Below are positions 1 to 10,275 of a DNA stretch of 64,000 nucleotides, one piece after another. The translations under genes and the position numbers were made by a program. Position 1 is the first letter of the stretch; every line of letters starts with the position of its first letter. The notes beneath the pieces are model-generated. The model was not told the DNA's origin. It made no database searches and saw only the letters and a list, made by a program, of their open reading frames with translations. The stretch comes from Emticicia sp965283955 (GTDB lineage: Bacteria > Bacteroidota > Bacteroidia > Cytophagales > Spirosomataceae), in assembly GCA_965283955.1 (NCBI GenBank), contig CBDIQW010000001.1, forward strand, positions 2,852,001 to 2,916,000, written 5' to 3'.

Positions 1-2
1 CA

Positions 3-488
3 AACCTTAAAGATAAGCAAACTTCTGGGCAAGGCATTAATGATACATATCCGAAGGCATATTCACTTATTCAACCTGTTTTTCCTATAGGTTTAGGTGT
101 AAAAGTAAAGCTAAACGAAAAGTTTGATTTAGGTCTTGAAGGGGGACTTAGAATTACACCATTTGATTATTTAGATGATGTCGGTAAAACTAACTATCCT
201 GATCCTGCTGATTTAGCAGTAATTTCACCTTTGGGAGCCATTTTTGCTAACCGTGCAGGAGAGGACTATACTGCTCGAACTGGCGTAAGTAGAGTAGCTG
301 ACTTTGCAAATATTGCTACTAATATTTTGAATGTAGCGGGTTCTCCTACCCCTGCCACTAATGGTACATTATTATTAGGTTATCCAAATAGTGCAAGAGG
401 AACAGGTAGATGGGATACCTATTTCACTACTCAAATCACTTTGAGTTATGTTATTTCGAGCCAAATAAAATGCCCTCCTATTAAATAA
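3..488 (+). CDS. Outer-membrane beta-barrel protein, DUF6089-like, 5' end missing
   Basis: The frame is open from base 3 to the TAA at 486-488, so this is the C-terminal part of a gene that starts outside the window; the TTG at 231 is internal. The visible 161 residues alternate polar and hydrophobic residues as in a beta-barrel (for example LGVKVKLNEKFDLGLEGGLR) and end in an aromatic-rich strand, TTQITLSYVISSQIKCPPIK. The next gene ends in a very similar way (SISYVFYKVHCPTRR), so the two look like tandem paralogues. Conserved barrel proteins of this type commonly sit just before uppS and bamA in Bacteroidota. Exact function is unknown; an envelope role is inferred from context. Confidence 0.6.
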   Translation, partial: NLKDKQTSGQGINDTYPKAYSLIQPVFPIGLGVKVKLNEKFDLGLEGGLRITPFDYLDDVGKTNYPDPADLAVISPLGAIFANRAGEDYTARTGVSRVADFANIATNILNVAGSPTPATNGTLLLGYPNSARGTGRWDTYFTTQITLSYVISSQIKCPPIK

Positions 489-531
489 CACACTACTACA
501 TTTCTTGTGTAAGCATTAAAACTTATCCTTA

Positions 532-1317
532 ATGATTATTTATAATTCGGTAGTACGAAGAAACTTCGGCTTTATATTTTTATTGGTTTTACCCTCCTGT
601 CTTGTTGCTCAAAAATGGGAAGTTGGTACTGGTGTAGGCGTGAACCAATATAAAGGAGATGTGATGCCCACCTATAAACCTTTGGTCGTGCGTCCAGCGG
701 CAAATGCTTTTGTACGAATGAATCTTAGCCGTGCAGTATCGTTCAAGGCACAAGGAATGTTTGGTGGGCTTGTTGGAAAAGATAAATTTATAAAGTCAGA
801 CCCCTATCATCAATCAAGAGAATATAGCTTCAATGCAACATTGATGGAAGGTAGTGGACAAGTAGAGTATAATTTTCTGAATTTCAGAACCAACGCATCA
901 AGAATTGTTGATAACTGGACACCCTATGTTTTTGGTGGCTACGGAGCTACTTTGATAGATACAAAAGCCTTTTTAAAAACTGACATAAATCCATCGGTTT
1001 TTACACCTTATAATACCAACAAAACTGAGCAGGTAATGATTTTGGGAATTGGTTTTAAGAAACAATGGAAAAACCAATGGAATTGGGGCTTTGAGTTCGG
1101 TGCAAGACACACAACTACCGATTTCTTAGATAATATCGGATATTCATCTGGAAAGTTTGAGGTTATATTACCTCCTGGGGTAGTGCCAAGTGACCCCAAG
1201 TTTCAATATCTTCTAAAGTACCAGATTCCAGGCACTAAAGTGAAAGATATGTATTACTACACAAATTTTTCAATTAGCTATGTATTTTATAAAGTACATT
1301 GCCCCACTCGTCGATAA
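532..1317 (+). CDS. Outer-membrane beta-barrel protein, DUF6089-like
   Basis: A 261-residue protein with a hydrophobic N-terminal signal (NFGFIFLLVLPSCLVAQ) cleaved after about residue 27, followed by WEVGTGVGVNQYKGDV, typical of exported barrels whose first strand begins with a glycine-rich turn. The rest is alternating beta-strand sequence and the C-terminus is aromatic (YYYTNFSISYVFYKVHCP). It starts 43 bases after the previous barrel gene and has the same C-terminal pattern, which suggests a duplicated pair. It precedes uppS and bamA, so a role in cell-envelope biogenesis is inferred. No enzymatic motif is visible. Confidence 0.65.
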   Translation: MIIYNSVVRRNFGFIFLLVLPSCLVAQKWEVGTGVGVNQYKGDVMPTYKPLVVRPAANAFVRMNLSRAVSFKAQGMFGGLVGKDKFIKSDPYHQSREYSFNATLMEGSGQVEYNFLNFRTNASRIVDNWTPYVFGGYGATLIDTKAFLKTDINPSVFTPYNTNKTEQVMILGIGFKKQWKNQWNWGFEFGARHTTTDFLDNIGYSSGKFEVILPPGVVPSDPKFQYLLKYQIPGTKVKDMYYYTNFSISYVFYKVHCPTRR

Positions 1318-1426
1318 TTTTTTTTAGAACTAAGCTTTTTAATAAATAATTTACAAAATTTCACCCTTTAAACTTTATAATCAGTTACAATTCATTAAAA
1401 ACTTATCAAACACCGTTCTTTTTTTC

Positions 1427-1434
1427 TACCTTTG
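1427..1434 (+). promoter_or_regulatory. Bacteroidota -7 promoter box before uppS
   Basis: TACCTTTG matches the Bacteroidota -7 consensus TAnnTTTG and lies 48 bases before the uppS ATG, in an AT-rich gap of about 160 bases after the barrel gene. No good -33 TTTG is visible at the usual distance. Confidence 0.5.
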
Positions 1435-1481
1435 CAGTCCTTTTTGCATTATTAGTCAAATAGAGTGTTGATAATTTGTTA

Positions 1482-2237
1482 ATGTTAATTGATTTACCAG
1501 TGAAAGAAAACATTGATTTAGGCAATTTACCTTCTCATATAGCCGTTATAATGGATGGCAACGGACGTTGGGCTAAACAACAAGGTGCAATGAGAATATT
1601 CGGGCATCATCATGGGGTTAAGTCAGTGCGTGATACTGTTGAAGGTTGTGTAGAATTAGGTATAAAATACCTAACACTTTATACTTTTTCTACCGAGAAT
1701 TGGAATCGTCCTAAATTAGAAGTTGATGGAATTATGCAATTATTGGTTAAAACAATTGCTGAGGAAGTTCCTGACTTACACAAAAACAATGTTCGAGTAA
1801 AAACTATTGGCAATCTTGAAACCCTTCCTGCATCGGCTCGGAAGAAAATGCTTGATGCAATTGAATTAACTAAACAAAATACAGGTTTAACGCTAATCTT
1901 GGCTTTGAGTTATAGTGGAAAATGGGAGATTGTTCAAGCAACGAGACAGATAGCTGAGAAAATAAAAACAGGAGAACTCGCTGTTGAGGATATTTCTGAA
2001 GATGTTTTTTCACAATATCTGGCAACCGAAGATGCTCCTGACGTTGATTTAATGATTCGTACTGGTGGTGACCACCGCATTAGTAATTACCTCCTTTGGC
2101 AATTGGCTTATGCCGAATTATATTTTATGGACGATTTATTTTGGCCTGAATTCCGCAAAAACCATTTGTTTGAAGCCATTGCGGCCTATCAACACCGTGA
2201 AAGACGTTTCGGAAAAACCAGCGAACAATTAAAGTAA
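1482..2237 (+). CDS. uppS: Isoprenyl transferase (undecaprenyl diphosphate synthase)
   Basis: Condenses isopentenyl diphosphate units in cis onto farnesyl diphosphate to make the C55 lipid carrier for peptidoglycan and surface glycans. The protein (251 residues from ATG 1482; an in-frame TTG lies six bases upstream) has the cis-prenyltransferase signature HIAVIMDGNGRWAKQQG with catalytic Asp25, and the C-terminal block RTGGDHRISNYLLWQLAYAE that binds the homoallylic substrate. Length is normal for the family. It is followed 73 bases later by bamA, the usual Bacteroidota order uppS-bamA-ompH-ompH. Confidence 0.95.
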   Translation: MLIDLPVKENIDLGNLPSHIAVIMDGNGRWAKQQGAMRIFGHHHGVKSVRDTVEGCVELGIKYLTLYTFSTENWNRPKLEVDGIMQLLVKTIAEEVPDLHKNNVRVKTIGNLETLPASARKKMLDAIELTKQNTGLTLILALSYSGKWEIVQATRQIAEKIKTGELAVEDISEDVFSQYLATEDAPDVDLMIRTGGDHRISNYLLWQLAYAELYFMDDLFWPEFRKNHLFEAIAAYQHRERRFGKTSEQLK

Positions 2238-2310
2238 CAAGATTTTGGTTCTAAAATTATATACAATCGAAACATTCCTCAAATAGATTTTTCTGACATC
2301 TTATTATATC

Positions 2311-4914
2311 ATGCGTATCCAAAAGTTACTTTCTTTTCTTGTTTTACTGCTTGTTACTACCAATGTCATAGCACAATTGCCGATGGGTGTAGGTCGTCGA
2401 TTCGACCAACCAAAAGATGCTGCCGTTAGCTATGAACGACCAAAAGAATACACGATTTCTAAAATCACGGTCAGTGGCGTAAAATTCTTAGACCCGAACA
2501 CCCTCATTTCAGTTTCTGGTCTTAATATCAACGATAAGATTAGCATTCCAGGCGAGCGTATCAGTACAGCTATTCGTCGCTTGATGGAGCAAGGTATCAT
2601 CGAAGATGTAGCCATCAATATCACAAGAATTGAACTCGACAAGGTTGAACTGGATATTCACCTTCGTGAGCGTCCACGTCTCAATAAATTTGTTTTCAAG
2701 GGAATCCGCAAAGGTGAAATTGACGCAGTCAGCGAAAAAGTAAAAGCCAACAAAGGAAAGGTTATCACCGATGCCTTAATCAAGAATATTCAATTAACTA
2801 TCAAGCGTGTCTATATCGAAAAAGGCTTTTTGAATACAAACGTTCAGATAAAGCAAATTTCGGATACAATCAGAGCCAATAATGCCGCCTTGATTGTAAC
2901 TATTGATAAAAAGAGCAAAGTGAAAATTGATGATATACAGTTGGTTGGAGTAACCGAAATGCCTGACTATAAGGTATTATCGAAATTGAAAGGTACAAAA
3001 ATTAAAGCTCCACTACGTATTTTCACACCATCGAAATTTATTCCAAAAAAGTTTGAAGAAGATAAAGAGAAAATCGTAGAATATTATAATAAGAAGGGGT
3101 ATCGTGATGCTCAGGTGACTTCTGACTCTATAATTTCGACTGATGGAAATAATATTAGATTAATACTGACTATTAATGAAGGAACTCGCTTTTATTATCG
3201 AAATATAACTTGGACTGGCAATTACCTACGCAAAACCAAAGATTTAGAAACAATTCTCGCTATCAAAAAAGGAGATGTTTATAATCCAGAAGAACTCAAT
3301 AAAAAAATAAACGGAATTCCCCAAGGCGATGTTAGTTCGGCCTACATGGATGATGGTTATCTATTTTTCCAGTGCGAGCCAGTTGAAGTGGCCGTTGAAG
3401 GCGACTCTATCGACATCGAAATGCGTATCCGTGAAGGAAAACAAGCAACCATCAACCGCATTATCTTAAACGGAAACACAAAAACCAGTGACCACGTAGT
3501 AATGCGTGAGCTTTTGACTCGTCCGGGTCAAAAGTTCAGTAAAACTGACCTTATCGAAACTCAGCAGACACTTTCAAGACTCGGTTATTTCGACCCACAA
3601 AAAATTGACCCAAAACCAATCCCACAAGCTGATGGAACGGTTGATATTGAATATAATGTGGAAGAAAAACCAAGCGATAATATTGAGCTTTCGGGCGGAT
3701 GGGGCGGACTTCAAGGCTTTGTTGGTACTTTTGGGGTTGTTTTTAACAATTTCTCGGCAAGAAATATCAATAACTTTAAAAAGTGGAAACCACTTCCTGC
3801 GGGCGATGGCCAACGTTTAGCCCTTAGACTTCAAGCCAGCGGACGTTTCTACCAAACCTATTCACTTTCATTTACTGAGCCTTGGTTGGGGGGGAAAAAA
3901 CCAAACTCTTTTGGAATAAGTATTTTCCATACTTCATCTGACAACCGAGGCTACCAAAGAGCATTAGAGCGTCAGTACGGAGCAAATGCTGCTCTTTTTA
4001 CTGGCGGACTTGGTGGTTTCAATACTGGTTTCTTCAAAAATACTGGTGGGTCAATTACTTACGGAAAACGCCTGAACTGGCCTGATAGAAATTTCAGTTT
4101 CAACGCATCACTTTCTTATCAAAGATACAACGTTGATAACAGTTTCTTTATTCCAGGTTTTCAGAAAGGGGTTGCCAACGACCTTTCTGTGGCTTTCGTA
4201 CTATCAAGATATAGCTTAGATAACCCACAATTTACTCGTTCGGGTTCGCAATTTACCTTAAATGCAACCTTTAACCCACCTTATTCATTATTTAGAGAAA
4301 CTCCAGTAACTGATAAATTCAAATGGATTGAAGGCCACAAATGGATGTTTGATGGTGATTGGTACGTTCCTGTCGTTGGAAAGCTCGTTTTCCACGCAAA
4401 AGCAAATATGGGTTTCTTGGGTAAATATAGCCAAAGTGCTGATTTTAGTCCATTCGGAAGATTTATCTTAGGTGGTGCGGGTATGGGTATGCAAAACGCC
4501 ATGAATGTTGGTGCTGACTTAATTGGATTGAGAGGCTATGACGAAGGAGTTGTTAGAGAATTATCTTATGATGAAGCCGAAAAATTACGTACCAGCGATG
4601 GAAGCGTAACCCTTAGTCGTTTAGGTGGTATAGTTTATAGCAAATATGCGTCCGAATTACGTTATCCAGTATCACTAAATCCGCAAGCAACCATATTCGT
4701 TTTGGCATTTGCTGAGGCAGGAAATAGCTGGGGTAGCTATAAAGATTTTAATCCGTTCAAACTTCGTCGTACAGCAGGTATTGGAGCCAGAATCTTTATG
4801 CCAGCCTTTGGTTTGATTGGTCTTGATTTTGGAAAAGGTTTCGACCCAATCCCAGGAATCTCGAATCGTGGTTTGAAATCATTTACCTTCAGTATTGGTC
4901 AGCAGATTCGTTAA
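2311..4914 (+). CDS. bamA: Outer-membrane protein assembly factor BamA
   Basis: Central component of the machine that folds beta-barrels into the outer membrane. The 867-residue protein has a signal peptide (LLSFLVLLLVTTNVIAQ), then about five POTRA domains to residue ~440 (starting around YTISKITVSGVKFLDPN) and a 16-strand barrel to the C-terminus. The loop-6 motif is seen as LRGYDEG with Arg741, the counterpart of VRGF in Omp85 proteins. The final strand ends FTFSIGQQIR. Length fits the family. It sits between uppS and two ompH/skp genes, which supply periplasmic chaperones for the same substrates. Confidence 0.93.
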   Translation: MRIQKLLSFLVLLLVTTNVIAQLPMGVGRRFDQPKDAAVSYERPKEYTISKITVSGVKFLDPNTLISVSGLNINDKISIPGERISTAIRRLMEQGIIEDVAINITRIELDKVELDIHLRERPRLNKFVFKGIRKGEIDAVSEKVKANKGKVITDALIKNIQLTIKRVYIEKGFLNTNVQIKQISDTIRANNAALIVTIDKKSKVKIDDIQLVGVTEMPDYKVLSKLKGTKIKAPLRIFTPSKFIPKKFEEDKEKIVEYYNKKGYRDAQVTSDSIISTDGNNIRLILTINEGTRFYYRNITWTGNYLRKTKDLETILAIKKGDVYNPEELNKKINGIPQGDVSSAYMDDGYLFFQCEPVEVAVEGDSIDIEMRIREGKQATINRIILNGNTKTSDHVVMRELLTRPGQKFSKTDLIETQQTLSRLGYFDPQKIDPKPIPQADGTVDIEYNVEEKPSDNIELSGGWGGLQGFVGTFGVVFNNFSARNINNFKKWKPLPAGDGQRLALRLQASGRFYQTYSLSFTEPWLGGKKPNSFGISIFHTSSDNRGYQRALERQYGANAALFTGGLGGFNTGFFKNTGGSITYGKRLNWPDRNFSFNASLSYQRYNVDNSFFIPGFQKGVANDLSVAFVLSRYSLDNPQFTRSGSQFTLNATFNPPYSLFRETPVTDKFKWIEGHKWMFDGDWYVPVVGKLVFHAKANMGFLGKYSQSADFSPFGRFILGGAGMGMQNAMNVGADLIGLRGYDEGVVRELSYDEAEKLRTSDGSVTLSRLGGIVYSKYASELRYPVSLNPQATIFVLAFAEAGNSWGSYKDFNPFKLRRTAGIGARIFMPAFGLIGLDFGKGFDPIPGISNRGLKSFTFSIGQQIR

Positions 4915-4952
4915 GCCCAGCAACAAATGTTAAATATCTGTTAATGGTGTAA

Positions 4953-4960
4953 TAATTTTG
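4953..4960 (+). promoter_or_regulatory. Candidate -7 box before the ompH pair
   Basis: TAATTTTG fits TAnnTTTG and lies in the bamA-ompH gap, 124 bases before the ompH start. A -33 element is not clear, so this is a weak call. Confidence 0.3.
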
Positions 4961-5004
4961 TATATTTCGTACGTTAGTTAGGTCACAATCAAAAATTATC
5001 AAAG

Positions 5005-5023
5005 ACGGTTCGCCGCTGCGATT
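5005..5023. repeat. Short interspersed repeat, copy 1 (19-mer)
   Basis: On the minus strand this reads AATCGCAGCGGCGAACCGT. The same 19-mer with one difference occurs at 17142-17160, where it interrupts a PIN toxin gene. Here it lies in the intergenic leader before ompH. The CGG-CGAA-CCG core can form a small hairpin. Confidence 0.6.
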
Positions 5024-5083
5024 GTCTAATTAGCCATTAAATAAAAAACATTCAATAATTCACGCATTGAAAATTTTTTTTGA

Positions 5084-5641
5084 ATGAAAAAGACAATATT
5101 TTTACTATTTTTGGCACTTGTTTCTGTACAAAGCTTTGCTCAAAAGTTTGGATACATTGATTCCGAGTTTATTACGAGCAAAATGCCTGAGTATAAAAAA
5201 GCCCAAGAGGAGATGGAAAAGTATTCTGAAAAATGGGTGCTTGATATTCAAGCCAAGTATTCAGAGTTAGAAAAAATGCGTCTGCAATTTCAGCAAGAAG
5301 AAATCTTGCTAACGGCTGAAATGAAACGAGAACGTCAGAAAGCTATCGACGATAAGGAAGCTGAAGTAAAAGAACTCAACAATAAAGTTTTTGGATTAAA
5401 TGGACTGTTGTTTCTGAAAAAAAAAGAAATAATAAAGTCAATCCTTGATGATATTTACAAAGCTTGTGAGAAAGTAGCTCGACAAAAACAATTAATGTTT
5501 ATTTTTGATAAGGCATCTGACATGAGCATGATTTACACCGACCCTCGCCACGATTACACAGATTATGTAATGGAAGCTTTAGGGATTTCGTTAAAAGAAG
5601 ATAAAAATCAAAATAACCAAGTAACCAAACCAAAAAAATAA
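5084..5641 (+). CDS. OmpH/Skp-family periplasmic chaperone
   Basis: Holds unfolded outer-membrane proteins in the periplasm on their way to BamA. The 185-residue protein has a signal peptide (KKTIFLLFLALVSVQSFAQ), then the family start FGYIDSEFITSKMPEYKKAQEEM and a long charged coiled-coil region (about residues 40-120) followed by the C-terminal body segment KQLMFIFDKASDMSMIYTDPRHDYT. It is followed after 9 bases by a second OmpH gene, an arrangement seen behind bamA in many Bacteroidota. Both probably share a transcript. Confidence 0.88.
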   Translation: MKKTIFLLFLALVSVQSFAQKFGYIDSEFITSKMPEYKKAQEEMEKYSEKWVLDIQAKYSELEKMRLQFQQEEILLTAEMKRERQKAIDDKEAEVKELNNKVFGLNGLLFLKKKEIIKSILDDIYKACEKVARQKQLMFIFDKASDMSMIYTDPRHDYTDYVMEALGISLKEDKNQNNQVTKPKK

Positions 5642-5650
5642 GTATAAAAG

Positions 5651-6225
5651 ATGAAGACAAAATTTTTCGCCGCAATTATCACGGCTCTAATGTTTGTTGG
5701 TATGGCAAATGCCCAAACTACAAAAATTGGATATACCAACGTTGACTATATCCTAAACAATATTCCTGATGCAAAAGACATTGAAAATAAATTGAAAACA
5801 GAAAAAGCTCAATACGATAAGCTTTTGCAAGATAAAATTGCTGCGTTTCAAGCAAAATACGAAGATTATCAAAAAAATGGTGCAACGATGTCAGCCGTAA
5901 TCAAAGCTGATCGTGAAAAAGAATTGCAATCAGGACAAACAGCTATCCAAGAGTTTCAACAAAACTCAGAGAATGCTTTGCAACAAAAACAACAACAGTT
6001 ATTAGCTCCAGTTTTAGAGAAAATTGACAAAACTGTAAAAGAAGTAGCCAAAGAAAACGGTTACACTTACGTTTTCAATACTGATGCTGGCCAGGAACAA
6101 CACCAATTCTTTTAGTAGCTCCAGATGCTGACAATATTTCTGATTTAGTATTCAAGAAATTAGGCGTTACACCTCCTGCTAAAACAGCAGCAGCAGCGAC
6201 TCCAGCAGCAGCTCCTAAAAAGTAA
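5651..6225 (+). CDS. OmpH/Skp-family periplasmic chaperone, frame broken near 6091
   Basis: Second periplasmic chaperone of the pair: signal peptide ending at VGMANAQ, then KIGYTNVDYILNNIPDAKDIENKLK and a coiled coil. The first frame stops at 6115, but one missing C in GGCCA (6089-6093; GGCCCA expected) restores the usual ending: NTDAGPGTTPILLVAPDADN, then ISDLVFKKLGVTPPAK and an Ala/Pro-rich tail to the TAA at 6223-6225. The restored length is about 190 residues, normal for the family. I read the break as a sequencing deletion, not a real truncation. Confidence 0.82.
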
Positions 6226-6244
6226 TCGTAGCGAAAGGCATAAT

Positions 6245-6280
6245 AAAAGCCGCAAAGATGAATTCATCTTTGCGGCTTTT
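6245..6280. terminator. Rho-independent terminator after ompH
   Basis: A perfect palindrome: 18-base arms beginning AAAAGCCGCAAAGATG, and ending in TTTT on either strand. It lies 20 bases after the second ompH stop. Confidence 0.85.
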
Positions 6281-6303
6281 ATCGTTTAATTTAGTTTGTC
6301 CTT

Positions 6304-6337
6304 TTTGATAAAACTTATTAAAGAATGGTTACTTTTG
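6304..6337 (+). promoter_or_regulatory. Promoter for the WG-repeat gene
   Basis: TTTG at 6304-6307 and TACTTTTG at 6330-6337 match the Bacteroidota -33 and -7 elements with 22 bases between them. The 5' untranslated region would be about 185 bases. The remainder of the 6226-6528 gap is AT-rich without other visible structure. Confidence 0.5.
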
Positions 6338-6528
6338 TGCGAGAAATCTAAACTATATATAAAACCGTATCTTCTTCAAACGGTTATAACGCTAAAGAGT
6401 GAGCCAATTAGACAAAATATTTTTTAATATTTTGTGTTTTTTTATGTTAATTGCTTATTATTTGCGAATAATTACAAGAAGAAAAAAACATAAGTATTGC
6501 CTAAAATATTTTGTAAAAACCAACCACA

Positions 6529-8584
6529 ATGAAGAAAATCTACTCTATTCTATTTTTGCTTATTGGCTTTGGTTATAGCTCATTTGCACAAGGTCAAGTG
6601 GTACAGGCCGTATCAGTATCTCCCAAAGATTCAACAGGAGGCTTTGCTAATACACAGCAACAGTATGTTTCTGGTGCAGTAGCTCGAAAATCTGTTGTGA
6701 GTTATGCCAAAAACACTATGTCACAGTTTGAGGATAATAAGAAAAAAACATTACCCAAAGAATTGGATAGCTTGCTTGTAAAGCAAGATTTTCTTACGCA
6801 TGAGCAATTTCCAAACTACCTCTCGCAAATCGAAACTGCCTATAAAAGAGAGTTAGAAATTGTCAATAAAATTACGATTGATAATGTTTCTAAACTGGAA
6901 CAAGCCAGCCAACTGAATAAAACATATTCGGTTAGCCAAAGTGGACAGTGTTTTGCCGAAAAAGATAAGGGTTCTTTCATAGTAACACAAGATGATGAAG
7001 GAAGAGCAATCACTGGTTTTGCTTTAGAATCATTGAAAGGCAATCCTCGTTATGGTTTGATTGATAATTACCATCAAGGATACGCACGTATCAAAAAAGA
7101 TATGGTGTTTGGTTTCTTAAACCTTTGTGGTGAAGAAGTAATTCCTGCACAATATGATTATGCAGAGCCATTCAATGATGGAAAAGCTTTAGTTAAAAAA
7201 TTCTTTTGGCACTTCATAACGGCCGAAGGTATTGAGAGCGAAGTTTTAACCGACATCGTTGATGCAAAAGCTATTCGCTATGGTATTAGTTTGGCGAAAT
7301 TCAAAAGTAATAAGTTCGCTTTAATTGATAATAATTACGACGTAATTAAGAAACCAATTTCAGCAGGATTCGACGAAATTGAAGTATTTGTTGGTAATAT
7401 CTTTAAGGTAAGAAATGGTAAACAATATGGTTTAATAAAAATTGATGGTTCGGTGATTACTGATGTAGTTTTTGATAAAATTAGTCTCTCGGAAGCGAAC
7501 CGTTGGATTTTAGTTGAACAAAACAAAAAAGTTGGTTTGATTGACTCCGAAGGAAATACCCGTATAAAGCCATCTTATGATTATATCAGAACAGTAGTTA
7601 TCGACCCCGCAGTATCGCCAACAGCTGCTTCTGTTGTTGCAAAAGATGCCGCTGGTTTACGCATTATTGAACTTAACGAGCGAAAACTAAGCGAGACTTA
7701 CTCTTCAATTGGTGATTTCAACAGATTTGGTTTGGCTGCTGCTTGCAAAACAAGCGGAGAAAAAGCTACCATAAAATGCGGATATATTAGCTTTGATGGC
7801 AGTGAAGTGATTCCGCCTGTATTTGATGAAGTTCAACCATTTAACCTTACTGGTTTAGCAGTAGTATCAGAAAAGGCCACCAATTGTAGTAAACCAGTTG
7901 GAAACTGTGTTGTTGATATGGTTTATGACCGTTTCGGACGTATTGTAATCGACCGTGTAAATCCATCGGCTCCAGAAGGTATTCGCTATATGGTTACCGA
8001 TACAATCTTAGCAAGTACTCTAATTGTAATTCGTACAGAAACACCTATTGAAAAAGGTGGAGTTGACGAAGGTTATAATTTGGTTGATAAAAATGACCTT
8101 AAAAAGGTTTACAACTGAAGCCTACAAAAACATTCGTAAGTTCGATAAAACTAATTTGGCAATGTTGAAAGGTGATAAATGGGGTTTGCTTGATTTTACA
8201 GGAAAAGAAGTTTTAGCTCCATCTTACAATGAATTATTATTCTCATCAGAAGGCCTTATTGGTGTGAAGTATGATAATAATAAATATGGTTTCATTGACA
8301 AAAAAGGTAAGGTTCAGATAACATTTGAATACACCGAAATCAATCCATTTAAGAATGGTATGGCGGTAGTCTCGAAGGGAAATAACAAGTATGGAATTAT
8401 CAATAAATTTAATGCTAAGATTGCTCCTTGTTTATTTAAGTCAGTTAAATACAACGAAGAAACATCTCAATACGAAATTACGGATACATCAAATAATCAA
8501 TATAATTTGAATAATGCTGGTGATTGTATTTCAGCGAATTCAGCTAAATTCTATGAATTAGTAAGAAAAGCCAATCAGAAATAA
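6529..8584 (+). CDS. Exported WG-repeat protein, frame broken near 8101
   Basis: A protein of about 684 residues with signal peptide (KKIYSILFLLIGFGYSSFAQ). An N-terminal region of mixed helix is followed from about residue 170 by WG-type repeats such as YGLIDNYHQGYARI, FGFLNLCGEEVIPAQYDYAE, KFALIDNNYDVIKK, KVGLIDSEGNTRIKPSYDY and, in the second part, KWGLLDFTGKEVLAPSYNE and KYGFIDKKGKVQITFEYTE. Frame 1 stops at 8118 and the repeat array continues in the next frame; removing one A from the A5 run at 8101-8105 joins them as NDLKRFTTEAYKN. WG repeats are found in exported proteins of unknown function; I infer an envelope location only. Confidence 0.8.
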
Positions 8585-8600
8585 AAACCAAATATCCAAT

Positions 8601-8642
8601 AAGCAAAAAGTCCCGAATCATAAAGTTCGGGACTTTTTGCTT
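8601..8642. terminator. Bidirectional terminator between convergent genes
   Basis: A 17-base inverted repeat AAGCAAAAAGTCCCGAA with an 8-base loop, between the WG-repeat gene (plus) and the aldehyde dehydrogenase (minus). T-runs lie on both sides. Confidence 0.85.
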
Positions 8643-8666
8643 TCTATTATTTTTAAGTATTCTACC

Positions 8667-10230
8667 TTATTTTCTCAATTCTCCATCAACCAATCGCCAA
8701 ATATTTAACGGATTATCAGCTTTTAGTTCATCAACTAATAAGCTATCAGGGAAATTTTGATAACAAACTGGTCGAGTAAAACGTGTAATGGCCATCGTTC
8801 CAACCGAAGTACTTCTCGAATCGGTTGTCGCAGGGAAAGGCCCCCCATGCACCATTGCGTGCGAAACCTCAACGCCCGTCGGGAAACCATTAATTAGAAT
8901 TCTACCAACTTTCTGCTCCAAAATCTCAATCAAATCGGCATATTCGGCCAAATCTTCGGGCGTTCCGTGAATGGTTGCCGTTAGATGTCCTGTCAGACTT
9001 TGAGCGGCTGCCATCAATTCTTCTTTTGAGTTAGCCTCTACCACCAAACTTGTTGGCCCGAAAATCTCTTCGGATAAATGCGGGTTTTGCGTAAACTCTT
9101 CAATCGAAGTATGAAAAATAATTGGTTCTACGGCAGTAAAACCTTCGGGTGCTTTTCCTACTCCGATTACTTTCGTATAATTTTTAGTATTTTCAATACC
9201 CTTCACATAGGCATCACGAATGCCCGTTGTGAGCATCACACCACCTGTGCTGGTGCTGGCGTGTTGTTCGAGAGCAGCAATAAATGCTTCATTTTTTTGT
9301 AGTAAAAGCATTCCTGGATTTGTACAAAACTGTCCCACTCCCAACGTAACTGACCCAACAAAGTTTTGAGCTAAAGCAGCTCCATTTGCTTCAAGCGTGC
9401 GAGGTAATACAAACACAGGGTTTACGCTTCCCATTTCGGCATAAACAGGAATTGGCTCTGGGCGAGCAGCGGCGGCATCATAAAGAGCTTTTCCTCCTTT
9501 ATATGAACCCGTAAAACCGATAGCTTTTACGCTTGGATGTTTTACGAGTGCCAAACCGATTTCGTGTCCATCATCGAATAATAACGAGAAAACACCATCG
9601 GGCATATTCGTTGCTTCAGCAGCTTTTTGAACTGGCATTTCCAACGAGTTCGGATGTACCTAAATGAGCTGGATGGGCTTTAAAAATAACTGGACAACCA
9701 GCCGCCAATGCCGAAGCGGTATCGCCACCTGCTACCGAAAACGCCAATGGAAAATTACTTGCTCCAAAAACACCTACCACACCAAGCGGACGCTCAACCG
9801 AACGAATATCGGGGCGTGGCAATGGCTGGCGGTCAGGCAAAGCTGTATCAATTCGGGCATTTACCCATGAGCCTTCTCTCAACAATTGAGCAAACAAGCG
9901 AAGCTGGCCAGATTGTACGTCCACGTTCGCCCGTTGCTCGGCTCACGGAAGTCCCGATTCGGCAATGTATCTTTCTGTGAGTGCATCGCCTAAGTTTTCT
10001 ATTTCTTCGGCTATTTTTTCAAGAAACTCCGCTTTTTGTTTTCCCGACTGTTTTCTATAAACTTGAAAAGCATTTTCAGCTTTTTCAGCTGCCAAATTAA
10101 GTTCTTCGATGGTTGCTTTGTAAAATAATGGAGCGAGGGTCTCGCCGCTGGCTGGATTAATGGCTTGAATAGCTACTGTTCCTTCCGAAAAAGTTTCAAA
10201 ACCAATAATGTTTCTTCCTGTAAGTTGCAT
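8667..10230 (-). CDS. Alpha-ketoglutaric semialdehyde dehydrogenase, frame broken at ~9630 and 9905-9960
   Basis: Oxidises 2,5-dioxopentanoate (ketoglutarate semialdehyde) to 2-oxoglutarate with NAD(P). Three frames make one ~525-residue enzyme: start MQLTGRNIIGFETFSEG, middle GVVGVFGASNFPLAFSVAGG and IFKAHPAHLGTSELVG, and C-terminal part with IGFTGSYKGG, the glutamate-containing AEMGSVNPVFVLP and the catalytic Cys in GVGQFCTNPG. These are features of the NADP-type ALDH clade used in oxidative pentose routes. The breaks are an extra base near 9630 and at least two indels between 9905 and 9960, where RATGERGRT is readable in the third frame. It follows the dehydratase gene by 45 bases, so both form a Weimberg-type module. 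Confidence 0.85.
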
Positions 10231-10275
10231 TTAAGGGTAAATAATGAGTTTAAAAAAAGAGAATGAATGTTGAAA

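Noticed and set aside
231..488. A stand-alone 85-residue gene starting at TTG 231
   Set aside because: The same frame is open from base 3 and reads as beta-barrel sequence, so this is the end of a gene that begins outside the window.
6089..6116. Programmed frameshifting in ompH and other split genes
   Set aside because: Break sites share no slippery heptamer or downstream structure, and occur in unrelated genes in both directions (insertions and deletions).
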